A DNA stretch of 62,000 bases from Owenia fusiformis (Eukaryota > Annelida > Polychaeta > Sabellida > Oweniidae). How positions within the stretch are numbered: the first letter of the stretch is position 1; each line of letters begins with the position of its first letter. The stretch lies in assembly GCA_903813345.2 (NCBI GenBank), contig CAIIXF020000012.1, positions 5,703,001-5,765,000 on the forward strand, in the 5' to 3' direction. This document shows positions 13,289 through 25,255 of this stretch, piece after piece. The notes beneath the pieces were generated by a model. The model saw only the letters and a list, made by a program, of their open reading frames with translations, was not told the origin of the DNA and ran no database searches. Both the position numbers and the translations under genes were made by a program.

Positions 13289-14339
13289 GTGCTGTGCATG
13301 AAATAAGGATTTTTTACTTCCTGCGAAAGCTATTTGGATTTTGATATAATATAAGTTTCAAAATCTAACATGGCTCTCGAAGTGAGTAAGATTTTTTTTA
13401 CATTTTATAGACATTTTGCCTTGGCAGGCCAATCAGCCATATAATTTTTTCTCAGTCCAAATTGTAGGCTGTTTCTTACTTCTCTCACCTTACAAAAACA
13501 TGAGGAACATGTACATGTTGATTAAACTAAGTTGTACTGATTTTGGTCAGTATTGAAACGCTCAGAACTCGGAAGCTTCAAGGTAGTCTTTCCCCCCCAT
13601 TGTTTGTTTGTTTATATCCATCTCACGACAGTCAGCACCATCTATCTAATATCCAATTTAATCCAATGAAGTCCGGTAACTGAGAAAAAAAAGAAAATTC
13701 GTGATATTTTTTTCTCATGCCAGGGGCTTTGCTCAGTGATATCTTATGTTCATTCAACTTTCAAATTTTTGTAACCTGTCAGAAAATATTTTTTAACGAT
13801 TTCTTGACGATCTATAAATAGATATGAGGTCACTGAGCAGAGTTTTGGCCCAAAAAAGTAAGAAATTTGTGCTCCAAGCTCAATATCTGCGATTTGCAAG
13901 TGATTCTGACTAAGTTTTAAATATCAAAATAATGCTCTGCAGAGTATTGAGACTCAACTGAAGTTAAAAATTAGGTAAAATATACACCATCTCAGTGATT
14001 ATGACCATGGGCATGTTATGACCAAACAAAAATGGGAGTCCAAACAAAATGGAAGTCAAAGAGTAACCGCACTTTCAGTCTACTATCTGAATATCTGAAG
14101 ATTGATAGTGCTCACTTAGACGGTGAACACCGCCTCTAATGCGTTGGATTGTCGTATGGGGCCAACACGATCCTCAGAGACCCAGAGGGTGCATGCTCAC
14201 TGTGATCCATCTTAACTAGGTGCTTTGATTCCACCTTTGTTTAGTCTGGTTGTTTTCACATTGTGCTGCCACTTGTAAGTTTTACACTGATGATTTGTAG
14301 GAGTCTCTCTTTTTTATTTGTTATTTACTTAAAATCCTT
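13289..14339. other. Non-coding stretch
   Basis: I see no gene, RNA or clear repeat structure here. The GC content rises slightly at 14080-14250 without an open frame. Confidence 0.4.
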
Positions 14340-14924
14340 ATTTAGTTTAAATAACTAATTACATTTTAAAATCTTTTGCTTTTTATGATAAAAGTTCTGA
14401 ATAAATCATTCAGTTTCATGTTGATTTTGTTGGGAAGTTTTTGATTTTCTCCAGCTAGGGTTTTCAAGTCTAGTGTGTATTTATTTTCACACTCAAGTAA
14501 GATACAGTCTGCATCATGAAGCACTTTCTCCCGTAATTCTTGGAGTTTATTGCATTTGAATAGAATTAAATTTTATGAAAGGCCTATGATTTGGCAACAC
14601 CACCCTGTAATCTTTGAATTATGGCCATTAATTATCAGAATATGCTTTATTCAGTGGGATTTAAAAAAACTATGTTTCAATTAAAACATAAATACAATTA
14701 TACATAGGCCTAATTACATTGTTTAACTTCTGTACAGTTTTTCTTTTTTCAAAATAAACATGTATACTTCCAATTTTGTCTATATTGAAAATTTGTATTG
14801 CCCTCCTGGCTATTAAAACTTCTCTATAATTCTTATACTTATTTATTCCTATAATTTGTTCAAAAGTGATATTATCAAAAAATTCCATATATCCCTTATT
14901 TTTGTACACTCATAAAAATTATGT

Positions 14925-15570
14925 TTAAAGTGGGAATATCGATTGCCGAGTCGTATCCAATGATCCTGAGCCTATCGTAAAATGAAAGCTTTGAATATGT
15001 TGTTGCCTTAAAAATGTATCTATTTTCCATGTATGCAACTAGAATTTGCGCACATACCTTATAACGATCGATAATGGCAAAGGAAAATCCTCTAATTCTT
15101 CGTCATAATTTCTCCTTCGACGTCCGCCATTTTTTATTAAACCGGAAGTTTGTTCTCTGACGTCCGCGCAATGTTTTTTCACTTTTATTTCAGATTACGC
15201 TTCGGATTCAACATTTAATGCTTTCTAATATTAATTAAGTGTTTTCTATCAGAAAGATTTCATAAAAAGACTCACACTATCAGAGATTTTATCGATTCGA
15301 GCAGCCAGAAAAATTAGTTTCAATTTCACCCGCTAGGTGTTTCGACGTCGACTTGGAAAGAATTTGAAAAATCTATGAGTGGGACTCCTTGTATGAAATT
15401 GTAGATTCTAAACGATTTGCCAGTTCTACTGGTTGATGAATATTGCCATATGCATACATTTTTATAAAATAGGAATAAGGAAGAAGACGTTGGACCAAAC
15501 TTCACCCCGATAGCTCAGAAAAGGTAAAATTTCTCCATTTTTCTCTCCACAGACCTTAGAGCCACTTTAA
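14925..15570. mobile_element. TTAA-flanked MITE inside the LINE
   Basis: TTAA (14925-14928) is followed by AGTGGGAATATC, and CCACT is followed by TTAA (15567-15570). A TTAA target duplication with AGTGG...CCACT ends fits piggyBac- or Kolobok-type transposition. The 638-bp body has no open frame of note. On either side of it the LINE zinc-knuckle frame is continuous, which confirms the boundaries. Confidence 0.8.
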
Positions 15571-15702
15571 CATTGTCAATTACATTGCAATTCTCACAAA
15601 ATGAAATATCTCGAATTCAAAAACGATTTAAAATCTCATTACATGGATACCCAAGTGAAAAAACAGCTTGCCATACCACTCTGATAAACCACTATAGTAA
15701 AA

Positions 15703-16085
15703 TTTTTAAATGTTTGTGAGTACTTTGAATTTAAAAAATAAGCAATCAAATGACCAAATTGAAACAGTTTATGTAAAAATAGAAACAAATATATTTATCC
15801 TAACGTTTGTTTATTTCAGTTTGTTTTGTAGTTTAGCTATCATATCTGTGTCCTCTTATATTTTGATACTTCTCTGCCATGTTATTTTCGGAAAAATTAA
15901 CATGGCTGAAACTCCCTGAATTACAAAAAGCCACAGCTTTGCTGCACATTCTACATTACTATATGAAATATACAAAAGTTAGGATAAGTATAAATATAAA
16001 TGTTTCTATTTTTACATAAACTGTTTCAATTTGGTTATTTGATTGCTTATTTTTTAAATTCAAAGTACTCACAAACATTTAAAAT
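15703..16085. repeat. Inverted repeat, arms of about 95 bp
   Basis: The left arm begins AAATGTTTGTGAGTACTTTG (15708 on) and the right arm ends with its reverse complement (to about 16082). The arms share the AAGCAATCAAATGACCAAATT and AAACAGTTTATGTAAAAATA segments. The loop is about 185 bp and non-coding. It sits between two LINE segments and could be a foldback element. Confidence 0.7.
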
Positions 16086-16089
16086 TTAA

Positions 16090-17690
16090 CTATATATAAT
16101 GACTAACAATATGAATTAAATCTTCATTTGTTGATGCATCTAAATCATCTATTCCAAAAAGTAAAAATTGTAATTTATCATTCAAATTGTAGCTGTTCAA
16201 CAGGTTTCCTAAATTGTAAGTATGAAGGCCTGCAATGAGGTTGATTCTTTCATCATGGAGCAGTGGGCAATTTAAAATAAAATGCAAGGATGTCAATGGA
16301 ACACCACATTTACAAAGGGTCACTAATGTCATTAAAGTTATGTGCATAAAGGTGTGCTTTATGTAAAAGGCCACACCTTAGTCTATTAAATGGTATTTCA
16401 AGATGTCTGGGTAAGGTAACATTCAGTTTAGAGGTTGGAATTAAAGAGACTGGGCTCTTGTGTTCTCTTACTAATCTTTTAAACCTAAAAATAGGTTGAC
16501 CCATTCTAGTATCTGATGGCAAATTATTCCATAAAGTTATAGATTTAGTTTTTTAAAAGAGAGCGAGTTGGTAGAACATAATCTCTTTGATGTCTTAAGG
16601 GGCGTTCTCTTTGATGTCTTAAGGGGTGTTCATATTTCCGAAGTAAATCACAAATAAATTGAGGATTAATGTTATACCTGCATTTAAAAGTAAACATGTT
16701 TAAGTGCTCAATTCTTCTGGTTGTTAACGGTTTCCAGTTTAGAGAGTTTAAAATTTTGATAGTATTGGAACCATGTAAAGCCCAAGAAACCAGGGAAGCT
16801 GCTCTGCAGTGAAATCTTTCAAGAGCTTGTAATTTTATGTTAGATGCCTTGTTGTAATTGACATCACAATAGTCAAAATGAGGCATAATGTAAGTATTAT
16901 ATAATATCTCTAAGTGCTGACTATTCAGAATTTTACTCAGCTTCATCATCGGTCTCAAAAGGGAAGTAACTCTTTTTATCGCACCCTAAGGTGCTACATT
17001 GTAATCAGTTTGCCGGGCGGTTGGGCGGGTGGGCGTGCGTCCCGAATAATCTTGTCTTTTTTGTTTTTTGGCATTCTGGGTAAATGTTAAGGTGGCCATT
17101 TTGGATTTTCCGTCCTAAAATCTTGTCCGTCAAGGCTTGTCAACAGGTTTCCAGCCAAACTGTTTGATGGATTCATTTGAAATTCTCAGTGATGTTTCTA
17201 CCTATGAAAGTTTAGAACTGATTAGTTTTTCGACATTCTTGATAAATGTTAAGACAGCCATTTCTGTTCAAGGGTGTGATATTGTTCACCATGTGTATTT
17301 TTATACTCTGGTCAATATGATAATTAAAGTTAAGGTGGTTGTCAAAATTAAGGCCAAGATGTTTGTGATTCTCACAGCTAAGGATAACATCAGCACCTAA
17401 TCTCAAAGGTGGTGGATGAGATAAAATGTTCCTTCTAGAAAAAATCATATCTGCATTGAGCTTTGAATTGAGCTTTGAATTGCATCTTCCAGGTGGCAGC
17501 CCAGAGAGCAAGCTTGTCTAGATCACTTTGGATTGGCTCGTGAATATTGAAAAACACTTCATTTTTTTGTCGTATGGACAATAAATTGAGGTGTCATCAG
17601 CAAAAATGAACGATTTTGAAACCAACTCATCAGGCAGATCATTGATATATATATTAGAAATAGCAGGGGTCCAAGGACAGACCACTGTTC
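16090..17690 (-). mobile_element. Second LINE fragment (CR1/Jockey-like), 5' truncated, inserted in the first
   Basis: Reading leftwards on the minus strand, an SVLGPLLFLIYI block (17640-17690) is followed by a frameshifted catalytic block. Then come LRLGADVILSCENHKHLGL (17300-17430) and a thumb-domain block with IMPHFDYCDVNYNKASN (about 16860). The C-terminal part is a frameshifted tail (16090-16520). The order is typical of the 3' half of a CR1/Jockey-like reverse transcriptase. An unrelated insert lies at about 17000-17200, part of which recurs inverted near 60460-60540. The element is a pseudogene. Confidence 0.7.
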
Positions 17691-18050
17691 ATATTGTAAT
17701 AATTTCAATTCGCTATCATTCGGCAGTTTAACACCAATCACATTTTTATTCTGACGAATATTACAAGCCAAAATTTCTGAAAATATGACATATATCAAAA
17801 CAGACAGTGGATCTCCCTGCTTTTTGCCCCTATTTAGCTAACACAGTTATTGTTGATTGCCTTCACATAGCTCATAAAAGTATCACTAAATCCAAAAATT
17901 GAAAGTGCATAAAATTCTTAAAAATACTGTCATAACATTTTGAGTAATCAGCAGATAGCAATATTCCTTGCTTATCTTCATAATCTAAATAAGTTAAAAC
18001 ATCATCAATAGCCCTCAATATTGTGCTACTACGGTATCCTGTAATGTACC

Positions 18051-19179
18051 CACATTCAGAGCTGTCAACTGTCCCGCGAATGGCGGGATTATCCCGCGAA
18101 TTTGATCAAAATTAGGCTAATTTGCGTGTCCCGCAATGTCCCGCAAAGTCCCGCAAATGTCGGCCTTGACCTCAGCGAATTTTCCGAAATTGTTGCAATC
18201 CTCTATATTGTGATTATCTTATCTTATATAAGAAGTTTTTGCACTTTTGAGGAGTAAAGTTTACCTAACTTTAAGTACCCAGCATGCTTTTGTTTGGTAT
18301 CAAAATAAAGAGGAAGGGTTCAACTTTCATTTTAATAGCGATAATAGGGATGTAGGTCATAAATAGTTCCAACGTTGGCCTTTTTACTACGCGTGTGTCA
18401 AATGAGAACTGAGCGAATGTAAGCAAACGCGAGTTACAATAAATGGACGCTGACATCTAGAAAAGTAACCTGACTCTCTATAATTTGATGTAGATTAATT
18501 GAACCCCTATATCATGGACTTTCAATTGAAAGCCCATGCCTATATGAACAGGTAATATATAAATATATAATACTATGGGGGAAAGCGTTTCATAGTTGGT
18601 CACGAACGCCATAAGTGCAAAGTATTGTTCAGAATTTTTGAATTTCGTGTTCGATTATGGGACTCACACCTGAAGCATGGTTTTTGTTTTTGATAAATAA
18701 CAATAAAGTTTAATATTATTCTTATACGTATTTTGTGGAATTGTGTTGCCGTTTATTTAAGTTGCAATTTAAGTGTATTATATTTGATTAATCAGTATCT
18801 GAAAGTTTGATTGAAGTACTTTTACCAATCACGCAAATCTCTTGCATGTCCAGGGACATCCTGCAAATTTACGTGGATGTCTCGCAAAATGCTTCAAATC
18901 TAGGGTACTTTGTCTAAAAAATCTGTCCCTCTATGAAGTCTTTGGTGGTTAAACTGTTAACTGTCCCGCAATTAGGTTGTTTGTCCCTCGAATAGTCCCG
19001 CGAAATCCCGCGAATTTGATAAAAAAAGGCCTATTAGCGCAATCACGCAAATCCCTTAAAAGTCCCACGAAATCCCGCGAATTTAGTAGATGTGCCGCAA
19101 AATCCCGCGAATTTTGGGCACTGGGTCTAAAAAATCTGTCCCGCGAGAAAATCTTTGAGGGTTGACAGTACTGCACATT
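18051..19179. mobile_element. Non-autonomous DNA transposon in the LINE, 6-bp target duplication
   Basis: Outer flanks are CACATT (18051-18056) and CACATT (19174-19179). The element (18057-19173, 1,117 bp) has ends CAGAGCTGTCAACTGT and AGGGTTGACAGTACTG. It contains many CCCGCGAATTT and CCCGCAAA repeats at both sides. The LINE reading frame is continuous on either side. The CAG...CTG ends resemble hAT, but a 6-bp rather than 8-bp duplication does not fit hAT. Confidence 0.75.
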
Positions 19180-19560
19180 GGTCTTCATTCACTAGCATTG
19201 AGACAACATTTTATATCCTATTTGCAAAGACTTTGGCACATATTTTATAATCCACATTATTGAGCGTTATCGGACGCCAATTTTTCAAAAAATTGCGAGA
19301 GGTATTCTTTTTTGGCAATAAAGTGATAACACCTTCCCTTTGCGTACAAGGTAATTGCCCTGTTTGCATACCTTGGTTAAGTGAATTAATTAATTAATCA
19401 CGAAGTCTGAAATTCTGTTCCAAAAAACGTTATAAAATGCTGCCGATAGTCCATCTAGACCTGGGCTAGCATCATTTGTCATGTTTTTAATGCAAACAGA
19501 CATTCATCTTTTAAAATAATACCATCACAAGATCTTGAACTTTGTTCATTCAACTTGGGT

Positions 19561-20140
19561 ATTTCTATATTTCTAATGAAATCTAATAAATGTGCCTTCC
19601 TATAAGTCATTGGGTTTTTATACATTATTGCCTCCAACTATATGTTTTAATGGTTAACGAATGTCCATCTAATTAGTTAGATGCATTTAGTAAATTCCTG
19701 GGAATGTGGTTTAATCAATGTACCATATGGTAGGGAATCTAGGCTACATTTAATTGTGTTCCCATAAATTAAATACTGTAGGCAAAAAAGCATATGTACT
19801 ACCTATTAAAATATGGTGAATTGAGAAATAACTTAGTGATGCTATGACTAGAACGATTGGATAAATAGTGAAGCAAACGCAAATAATGAAATTGAAAGAA
19901 TGTTCTTGGTGAAAGCAAGCCAACCCCAAATGTAAAATAGGTATTCAATGAATTAGGTAAGAACAGTCATGGGTTCATTCAAAATCACACACAAATACGA
20001 TGTTCAGTATAATGATTTTATGTCTTATTCGTAAAACACAAATACAATCATTATATATAGATAAAGTATATTCCCCGCAGCTTCTGATTCAATCAATATT
20101 GATATCAATTTGGAATTATAGTGCTTATTAGATCTAGTGG
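19561..20140. other. Non-coding stretch
   Basis: No gene or structured repeat is recognised. Confidence 0.4.
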
Positions 20141-20554
20141 TTAAGGTTCAGCTGGAAAGTAACATTTTGGTAAAAATTGCTATACCTGCACATGTTATTT
20201 TCTGGTACAAAATTAAGTATGAAGGCATGTGTGTATTTCCTTGCTTTTTTCAGGAAAGTATCATTACACTGTCTACTTTTAGTAAACCTGGAAACAGGTC
20301 ATGAATGGTAGCTCCTGTGTTGTCTGGAAACCTTGAAAGAAAATTTGGAAAAAAAGAAATTGTGAAATATCAGAATTTCCTGGAGTTCCCATTGAAATCC
20401 TACTAGATATTCTTAAAGAAGACAGTGTAATGATACTTTCCTGAAAAAAGCAAGGCAATTGACACATGTCTTCATACTTTATTTTGTACCAGAAAATAAC
20501 ATGTGCAGGTATAGCAATTTTTTACCAAAATGTTACTTTCCAGCTGTACCTTAA
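20141..20554. mobile_element. TTAA-flanked foldback MITE
   Basis: TTAA (20141-20144) and TTAA (20551-20554) flank a 406-bp element. Its left arm begins GGTTCAGCTGGAAAGTAAC and its right arm ends GTTACTTTCCAGCTGTACC. The arms are about 130 bp, including a CTTGCTTTTTTCAGGAAAGT segment, around a loop of about 145 bp. RNA from this locus would form a long hairpin. Confidence 0.8.
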
Positions 20555-21659
20555 GTTCAATATCAAAACTACTTTTATTGTTGGCAACACCCCTTTGCTA
20601 CAAATAATTGCCAATTTGTTATATATGTTTGACAGCTATGTGTTTTTAATTATAGCTCCAAGCTATAATTACCATAATTATTTTATTTCTGCAGCATCCT
20701 GTACATTTACCCATGAGAAGAAAACTAAACAGTACTGATTGAAAATGCTATAGCGAGGACAGTGTAAGAATGCTCCATCAGAACAGTACAGACAGTACAG
20801 TATTTTGAAAATGGAAATCTGAAACAGAAAAATGAAACTGAAGACACACCTCTCGTACCAAAATGCACTTGGGAGATGGATCAGTGCCAGATTCTGTCCA
20901 AGGTGAAAAATTGCTAGACAACGTGAATAAGACTCAAATCAGCCTCAACAGTCATATCAACAAAAAGGTGAGATTTTCTTACAAATTGTCGGTATCATAC
21001 ATCCCTCCTTCAGGAAATAACATAAAATTATGCCTAAAATTGAATATGCAATTCCATTTATCTTCAGCCTAAACACAATGACTGATGGTAAAAAAGTTAT
21101 TGTAAAATATTTCAAATATTTGAACATAAAAACAGCACAAAGCAGTGTATAGCTACGTATTGTTTTTTATTTATTTATTAAATACAGCCAGCATCGAAAC
21201 ATCGCGCCATGGCATATATGATAGCCAACTAATCACCGCTATTTTTAAAGCAACCCAAGATGCAAGGACGCAATTACTCTCTTTAATTATGTTTGGCCTC
21301 CTTTATTGTTTCCATCATTATCTGAAATAGATGTGCCACTGTTTTTCTCTTGCATGAAGGATTTCCCATAATATGGTCAAAGAAAACATCTCTTAGAATG
21401 TAGATATAGAACATGTGTATTGTAGAAGTTCCTTATACTATATATCTTCTCACAATGTTTACACTTGTACAAATCTTTAACCCTCTGAAAATAATATAAA
21501 TAGGAATTCAATCTGATTTGTTGAAAACTTTGACAAACAATGCATGTATTCGTACACAATGGAAAATATTTCAGTAATTTTTTCCAACATGTCAGGAATT
21601 TAGATATCTACTTAAAAACAACTAAACAGTACGCCCTCCACTCAGCATGTTATTTTGAA
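20555..21659. other. Mostly non-coding; weak exon candidates
   Basis: An open frame starting at 20863 runs to a donor-like AAAAAG|GTGAGA at 20968, and 21188-21330 is an open segment preceded by an acceptor-like TTATTAAATACAG. Their splice phases do not match each other. A minus-strand open frame at 21377-21559 contains C-x2-C-x12-H-x4-H spacing like one C2H2 zinc finger. None of these is strong enough to call a gene. Confidence 0.25.
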
Positions 21660-23840
21660 ATATATTAATCTTCCTCCTTGAAATCAGATTGATTGGGGTT
21701 TGGTATCTCTGAATCTATGTTTACACTCGCATTCATGCTAAATGAGTAGACTTCTTAGTACTAAATGGCTATAGTTGTAGTAACAGTGTACCACTTCATG
21801 TTTTGGGTAATACACATACCCTTTGTATCATTATACATTGATTGGGGCTCCGTACCTCTCAATCTATGTTTGCACTCGCATTCATGCTTAATGAATTGAC
21901 TTCTTAGCACTTAATGGCTATAATTATAGTAACAGTGTACCACTTCATGTTTTGGGTAATACACATACCCTTTGTATCGTTATACATTGATTGGGGCTCC
22001 GTACCTCTCAATCTATATTTGCACTCGCATTCATGCTTAATGAATTGACTTTTTAGCACTCAATAGCTAACACATATGTCTTTTATCATTTAGATTTAAT
22101 GATCGTTTTGAACTCCCCACATTATTCAACCAAGGCACACATTCATGCTAAAAATCATATCATCTTTTTTAATGATATTTTAATAACACTTATGTTTTGT
22201 TCTTATACAAATGTTTGCACTGGCATTCATGCTTAATGAATTGACTTCTTAGCACTCAATGGCTATAATTGTAGTAACAGTGTACCACTTCATGTTTTGG
22301 GTAATTCACATACCCTAGCTTTGTATCATATCGTTTATACATTGATTGGGGCTCCGTACCTCTGAATCTATATTTGCACTCGCATTCATGCTTAATGAAT
22401 TGACTTCTTAGCACTCAATGGCTATAATTGTAGTAACAGTGTACCACTTCATGTTTTGGGTAATACACATACCCTTTGTATCGTTATACATTGATTGGGG
22501 CTCCGTACCTCTCAATCTATGTTTGCACTCGCATTCATGCTTAATGAATTGACTTCTTAGCACTCAATGGCTATAATTGTAATAACAGTGTACCACTTCA
22601 TGTTTTGGGTAATACACATACCCTTTGTATCGTTATACATTGATTGGGGCTCCGTACCTCTCAATCTATGTGAACTCAGCGTTATGTTTTAAAATCATAT
22701 TATATTTCTTAAATTATTTTTAACACATATATTTTTTATCATTTAGATGTAATGATCGTTATGAACTCCCCACATTATTCAACCAAGGCACACATTCATG
22801 CTAAAAATCATATCATCTTTTTTTAATGATATTTTAATAACACTTATGTTTTGTACTTATACACATGTTTGCACTCGCATTCATGCTTAATGAATTGACT
22901 TCTTAGCACTCAATGGCTATAATTGTAGTAACAGTGTACCACTTCATGTTTTGGGTAATCCACATACCCTAGCTTTGTATCATATCGTTTATACATTGAT
23001 TGGGGCTCCGTACCTCTGAATCTATATTTGCACTCGCATTCATGCTTAATGAATTGACTTTTTAGCACTCAATGGCTATACTTGTAGTAACAGTGTACCA
23101 CTTCATGTTTTGGGTAATACACATACCCTTTGTATCGTTATACATTGATTGGGGCTCCGTACCTCTCAATCTATGTTTGCACTCGCATTCATGCTTAATG
23201 AATTGACTTCTTAGCACTCAATGGCTATAATTATAGTAACAGTGTATCACTTCATGTTTTGGGTAATCCACATACCCTAGCTTTGTATCATATCGTTTAT
23301 ACATTGATTGGGGCTCCGTACCTCTGAATCTATATTTGCACTCGCATTCATGCTTAATGAATTGACTTCTTAGCACTCAATGGCTATAATTATAGTAACA
23401 GTGTACCACTTCATGTTTTGGGTAATACACATACCCTTTGTATCGTTATACATTGATTGGGGCTCCGTACCTCTCAATCTATATTTGCACTCGCATTCAT
23501 GCTTAATGAATTGACTTCTTAGCACTCAGTGACTATAATTATAGTAACAGTGTACCACTTCATGTTTTGGGTAATACACATACCCTTTGTATCGTTATAC
23601 ATTGATTGGGGCTCCGTACCTCTCAATCTATGTGAACTCAGCATTATGTTTTAAAATCGTATTATATTTCTTAAATTATTTTTAAACACATATATTTTTT
23701 ATCATTTAGATGTAATGATCGTTATGAACTCCCCACATTATTTAACCAAGGCACACATTCATGCTAAAAATCATATCATCTTTTTTAATGATATTTTAAT
23801 AACACTTATGTTTTGTTCTTATCATACACATGTTCTGGGT
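21660..23840. repeat. Satellite with higher-order structure, exon-derived monomers
   Basis: About eleven copies of a monomer near 150 bp are recognisable by TTGATTGGGGCTCCGTACCT, CTCGCATTCATGCTTAATGA and CACTTCATGTTTTGGGTAAT. A spacer block beginning GAACTCCCCACATTATT recurs at about 22110, 22765 and 23730, giving a larger period of multiple monomers. On the minus strand each monomer encodes YPKHEVVHCYYNYSH followed by a stop. This matches an exon at 49369-49425 that reads YPKHEVIHCFYSYSH. Confidence 0.85.
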
Positions 23841-24708
23841 CATCATTATAAGCCGACACTTTACCATTGACACACATTCGATTACCAGCATGTTATGTCC
23901 CAGTGCCTTTATTTGTTTCATTGTCCGCTGAAATTATTGTTTGTGTTGTTTGCTCCTTTACTTGTGCATATCCTATGTAATGTCCATGCATTGATTGAGG
24001 TTCCTTAGGTCTCAATCTATGTGCACACTCACTTTCTTGCCAAAAGTTATATATTTTTTAATAACTTTTTTTGATAACACACTTGCTCTCTTCTCTCTTC
24101 ATATGCATGTTGTTGGTCATTATTATTAGCCCACACTCTATGATTGGTGAACTAACCTTACATGTTTAACTTACATTACAATATGAATCTCCAATAAGGT
24201 GAGTAAATGTGATCAAAAAGTGAATAATATGTATGAATGCATGCATGCTTTTCAAATTGATTAAGGTGCATAGTGTTAGGGTACACATGCGTTATCTTAT
24301 GTTTGCCAATGTAATAAATATTGACATTGATATTAAACCTGTTTATGACTAAAGGTATTCTCTTGAGAAAGATACCACACACTTTCAAATTTTTTATGTT
24401 ACAACCTTCCATTTCTCGACCAGACCTGTCACCAATGTGGAGAGATTTGAAATCTTGTGTTTTATAGTAGGCCAGGTATCTGGAGATGCAAAACTGATTG
24501 TACAATTGGTTAGTATTGCATAAAAGCGGAATTATTTTTGAGAATCTTTTCTTCACTAAAACTCTAAAAATTGTGAAACAATATTGTATATAATTATGAT
24601 TTTTGAATCAACAGTGTATCAAGTTTTGACAGAATGGAAATATTGTTTTGAATTTTAATTCTGTTATGAAACTCAGTAGTTTTTATATTTTAATTAATGT
24701 CCAACCAA
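23841..24708. other. Satellite edge and non-coding flank of the Polinton
   Basis: A last diverged satellite-like segment (ATTGATTGAGGTTCCTTAGG) lies near 23990. A 126-codon minus-strand frame at 24176-24556 has no recognisable domain and AT-driven composition, so I leave it uncalled. Confidence 0.4.
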
Positions 24709-24714
24709 GATGTC
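24709..24714. repeat. Left target-site duplication GATGTC
   Basis: This 6-bp site lies directly outside the left end and is repeated exactly at 47694-47699. Six bases is the diagnostic Polinton duplication length. Confidence 0.95.
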
Positions 24715-25184
24715 AGTAGTCTATATACGTAGATGGGCGGCCGTTACAAGATGGCGGCCATTTGAAAATTCAAAAAAAGCCGGATGTATGACGTCATCCA
24801 ATAGGTGGTTGATCTGGTGGATGGGCGGCCTTTACAAGATGGCGGCCATTTGAAAATTCAAAAAAAGCCGGATGTATGACGTCATCCAATAGGTGGTTGA
24901 TCTGGTGGATGGGCGGCCTTTACAAGATGGCGGCCATTTGAAAATTCAAAAAAGTTGGCTGTATGTCGATAAGTGGTTAATCTGATAAGTGATAAGTGTG
25001 TTACGTCATCAGTGGCATAAGTTGGACTGATAAGTGTTTTGTAAATTGTTTTTGAAGATGGCGGGTTAATCATAAATAAGCAAACAAACAAACAAGCAAA
25101 TAGGTTATGGACGTAAAGACCCTGTATTCATATAACAACCGAGCTCACAATAGGTGCCCATCCGTAATATTTGCACCACTGATA
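24715..25184 (+). repeat. Left terminal inverted repeat with three 88-bp units
   Basis: It pairs with 47322-47693. Three tandem units start at 24732, 24820 and 24908, exactly 88 bp apart. Each begins GATGGGCGGCC and contains AAGATGGCGGCC. The first two also contain TGACGTCATCCAAT. The right repeat has only two units and lacks a short GCCCATCCG-like insert near 25157, which explains the length difference (470 versus 372 bp). YY1-like, CRE and CCAAT motifs suggest promoter activity. Confidence 0.92.
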
Positions 25185-25255
25185 TATGTAACAATAATTG
25201 CGAAATGTTTAAAACTGAACTGTTAAAAAAAAAAACTGTATATATATTAGTCAGT

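Larger units (their letters stand above)
14340..19560 (-). mobile_element. Decayed LINE (APE-type non-LTR retrotransposon) split by later insertions
   Basis: Minus-strand translation shows reverse transcriptase blocks in order. A block like SPGLDG lies near 19450, followed by an AKVFANR-like segment near 19250. A TGYRSSTILRAIDD block lies near 18020, and a QGDPLS-like block followed by FSEILACNIRQNKN lies near 17740-17820. The carboxy-terminal zinc knuckle C-x2-C-x7-H-x4-C (begins CENCNVIDNVKH) is split by a later insertion, with halves at about 15571-15620 and 14890-14924. Stops and frameshifts show it is dead. Insertions interrupt it at 18057-19173, about 16090-17690, and 14929-15566. Family assignment within L1/Tx1-like LINEs is uncertain. 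Confidence 0.7.

Noticed and set aside
18051-19179. hAT assignment from CAG ends
   Set aside because: The duplication is six bases, not the eight expected for hAT, so the superfamily is left open.
20863-21330. Two-exon host gene joining 20863-20968 to 21188-21330
   Set aside because: The splice phases do not match and neither segment has a recognisable domain.
21660-23840. Long regular repeat that could suggest a CRISPR locus or centromere
   Set aside because: Monomers of about 150 bp are contiguous and exon-derived, the genome is eukaryotic, and no centromeric evidence is available.
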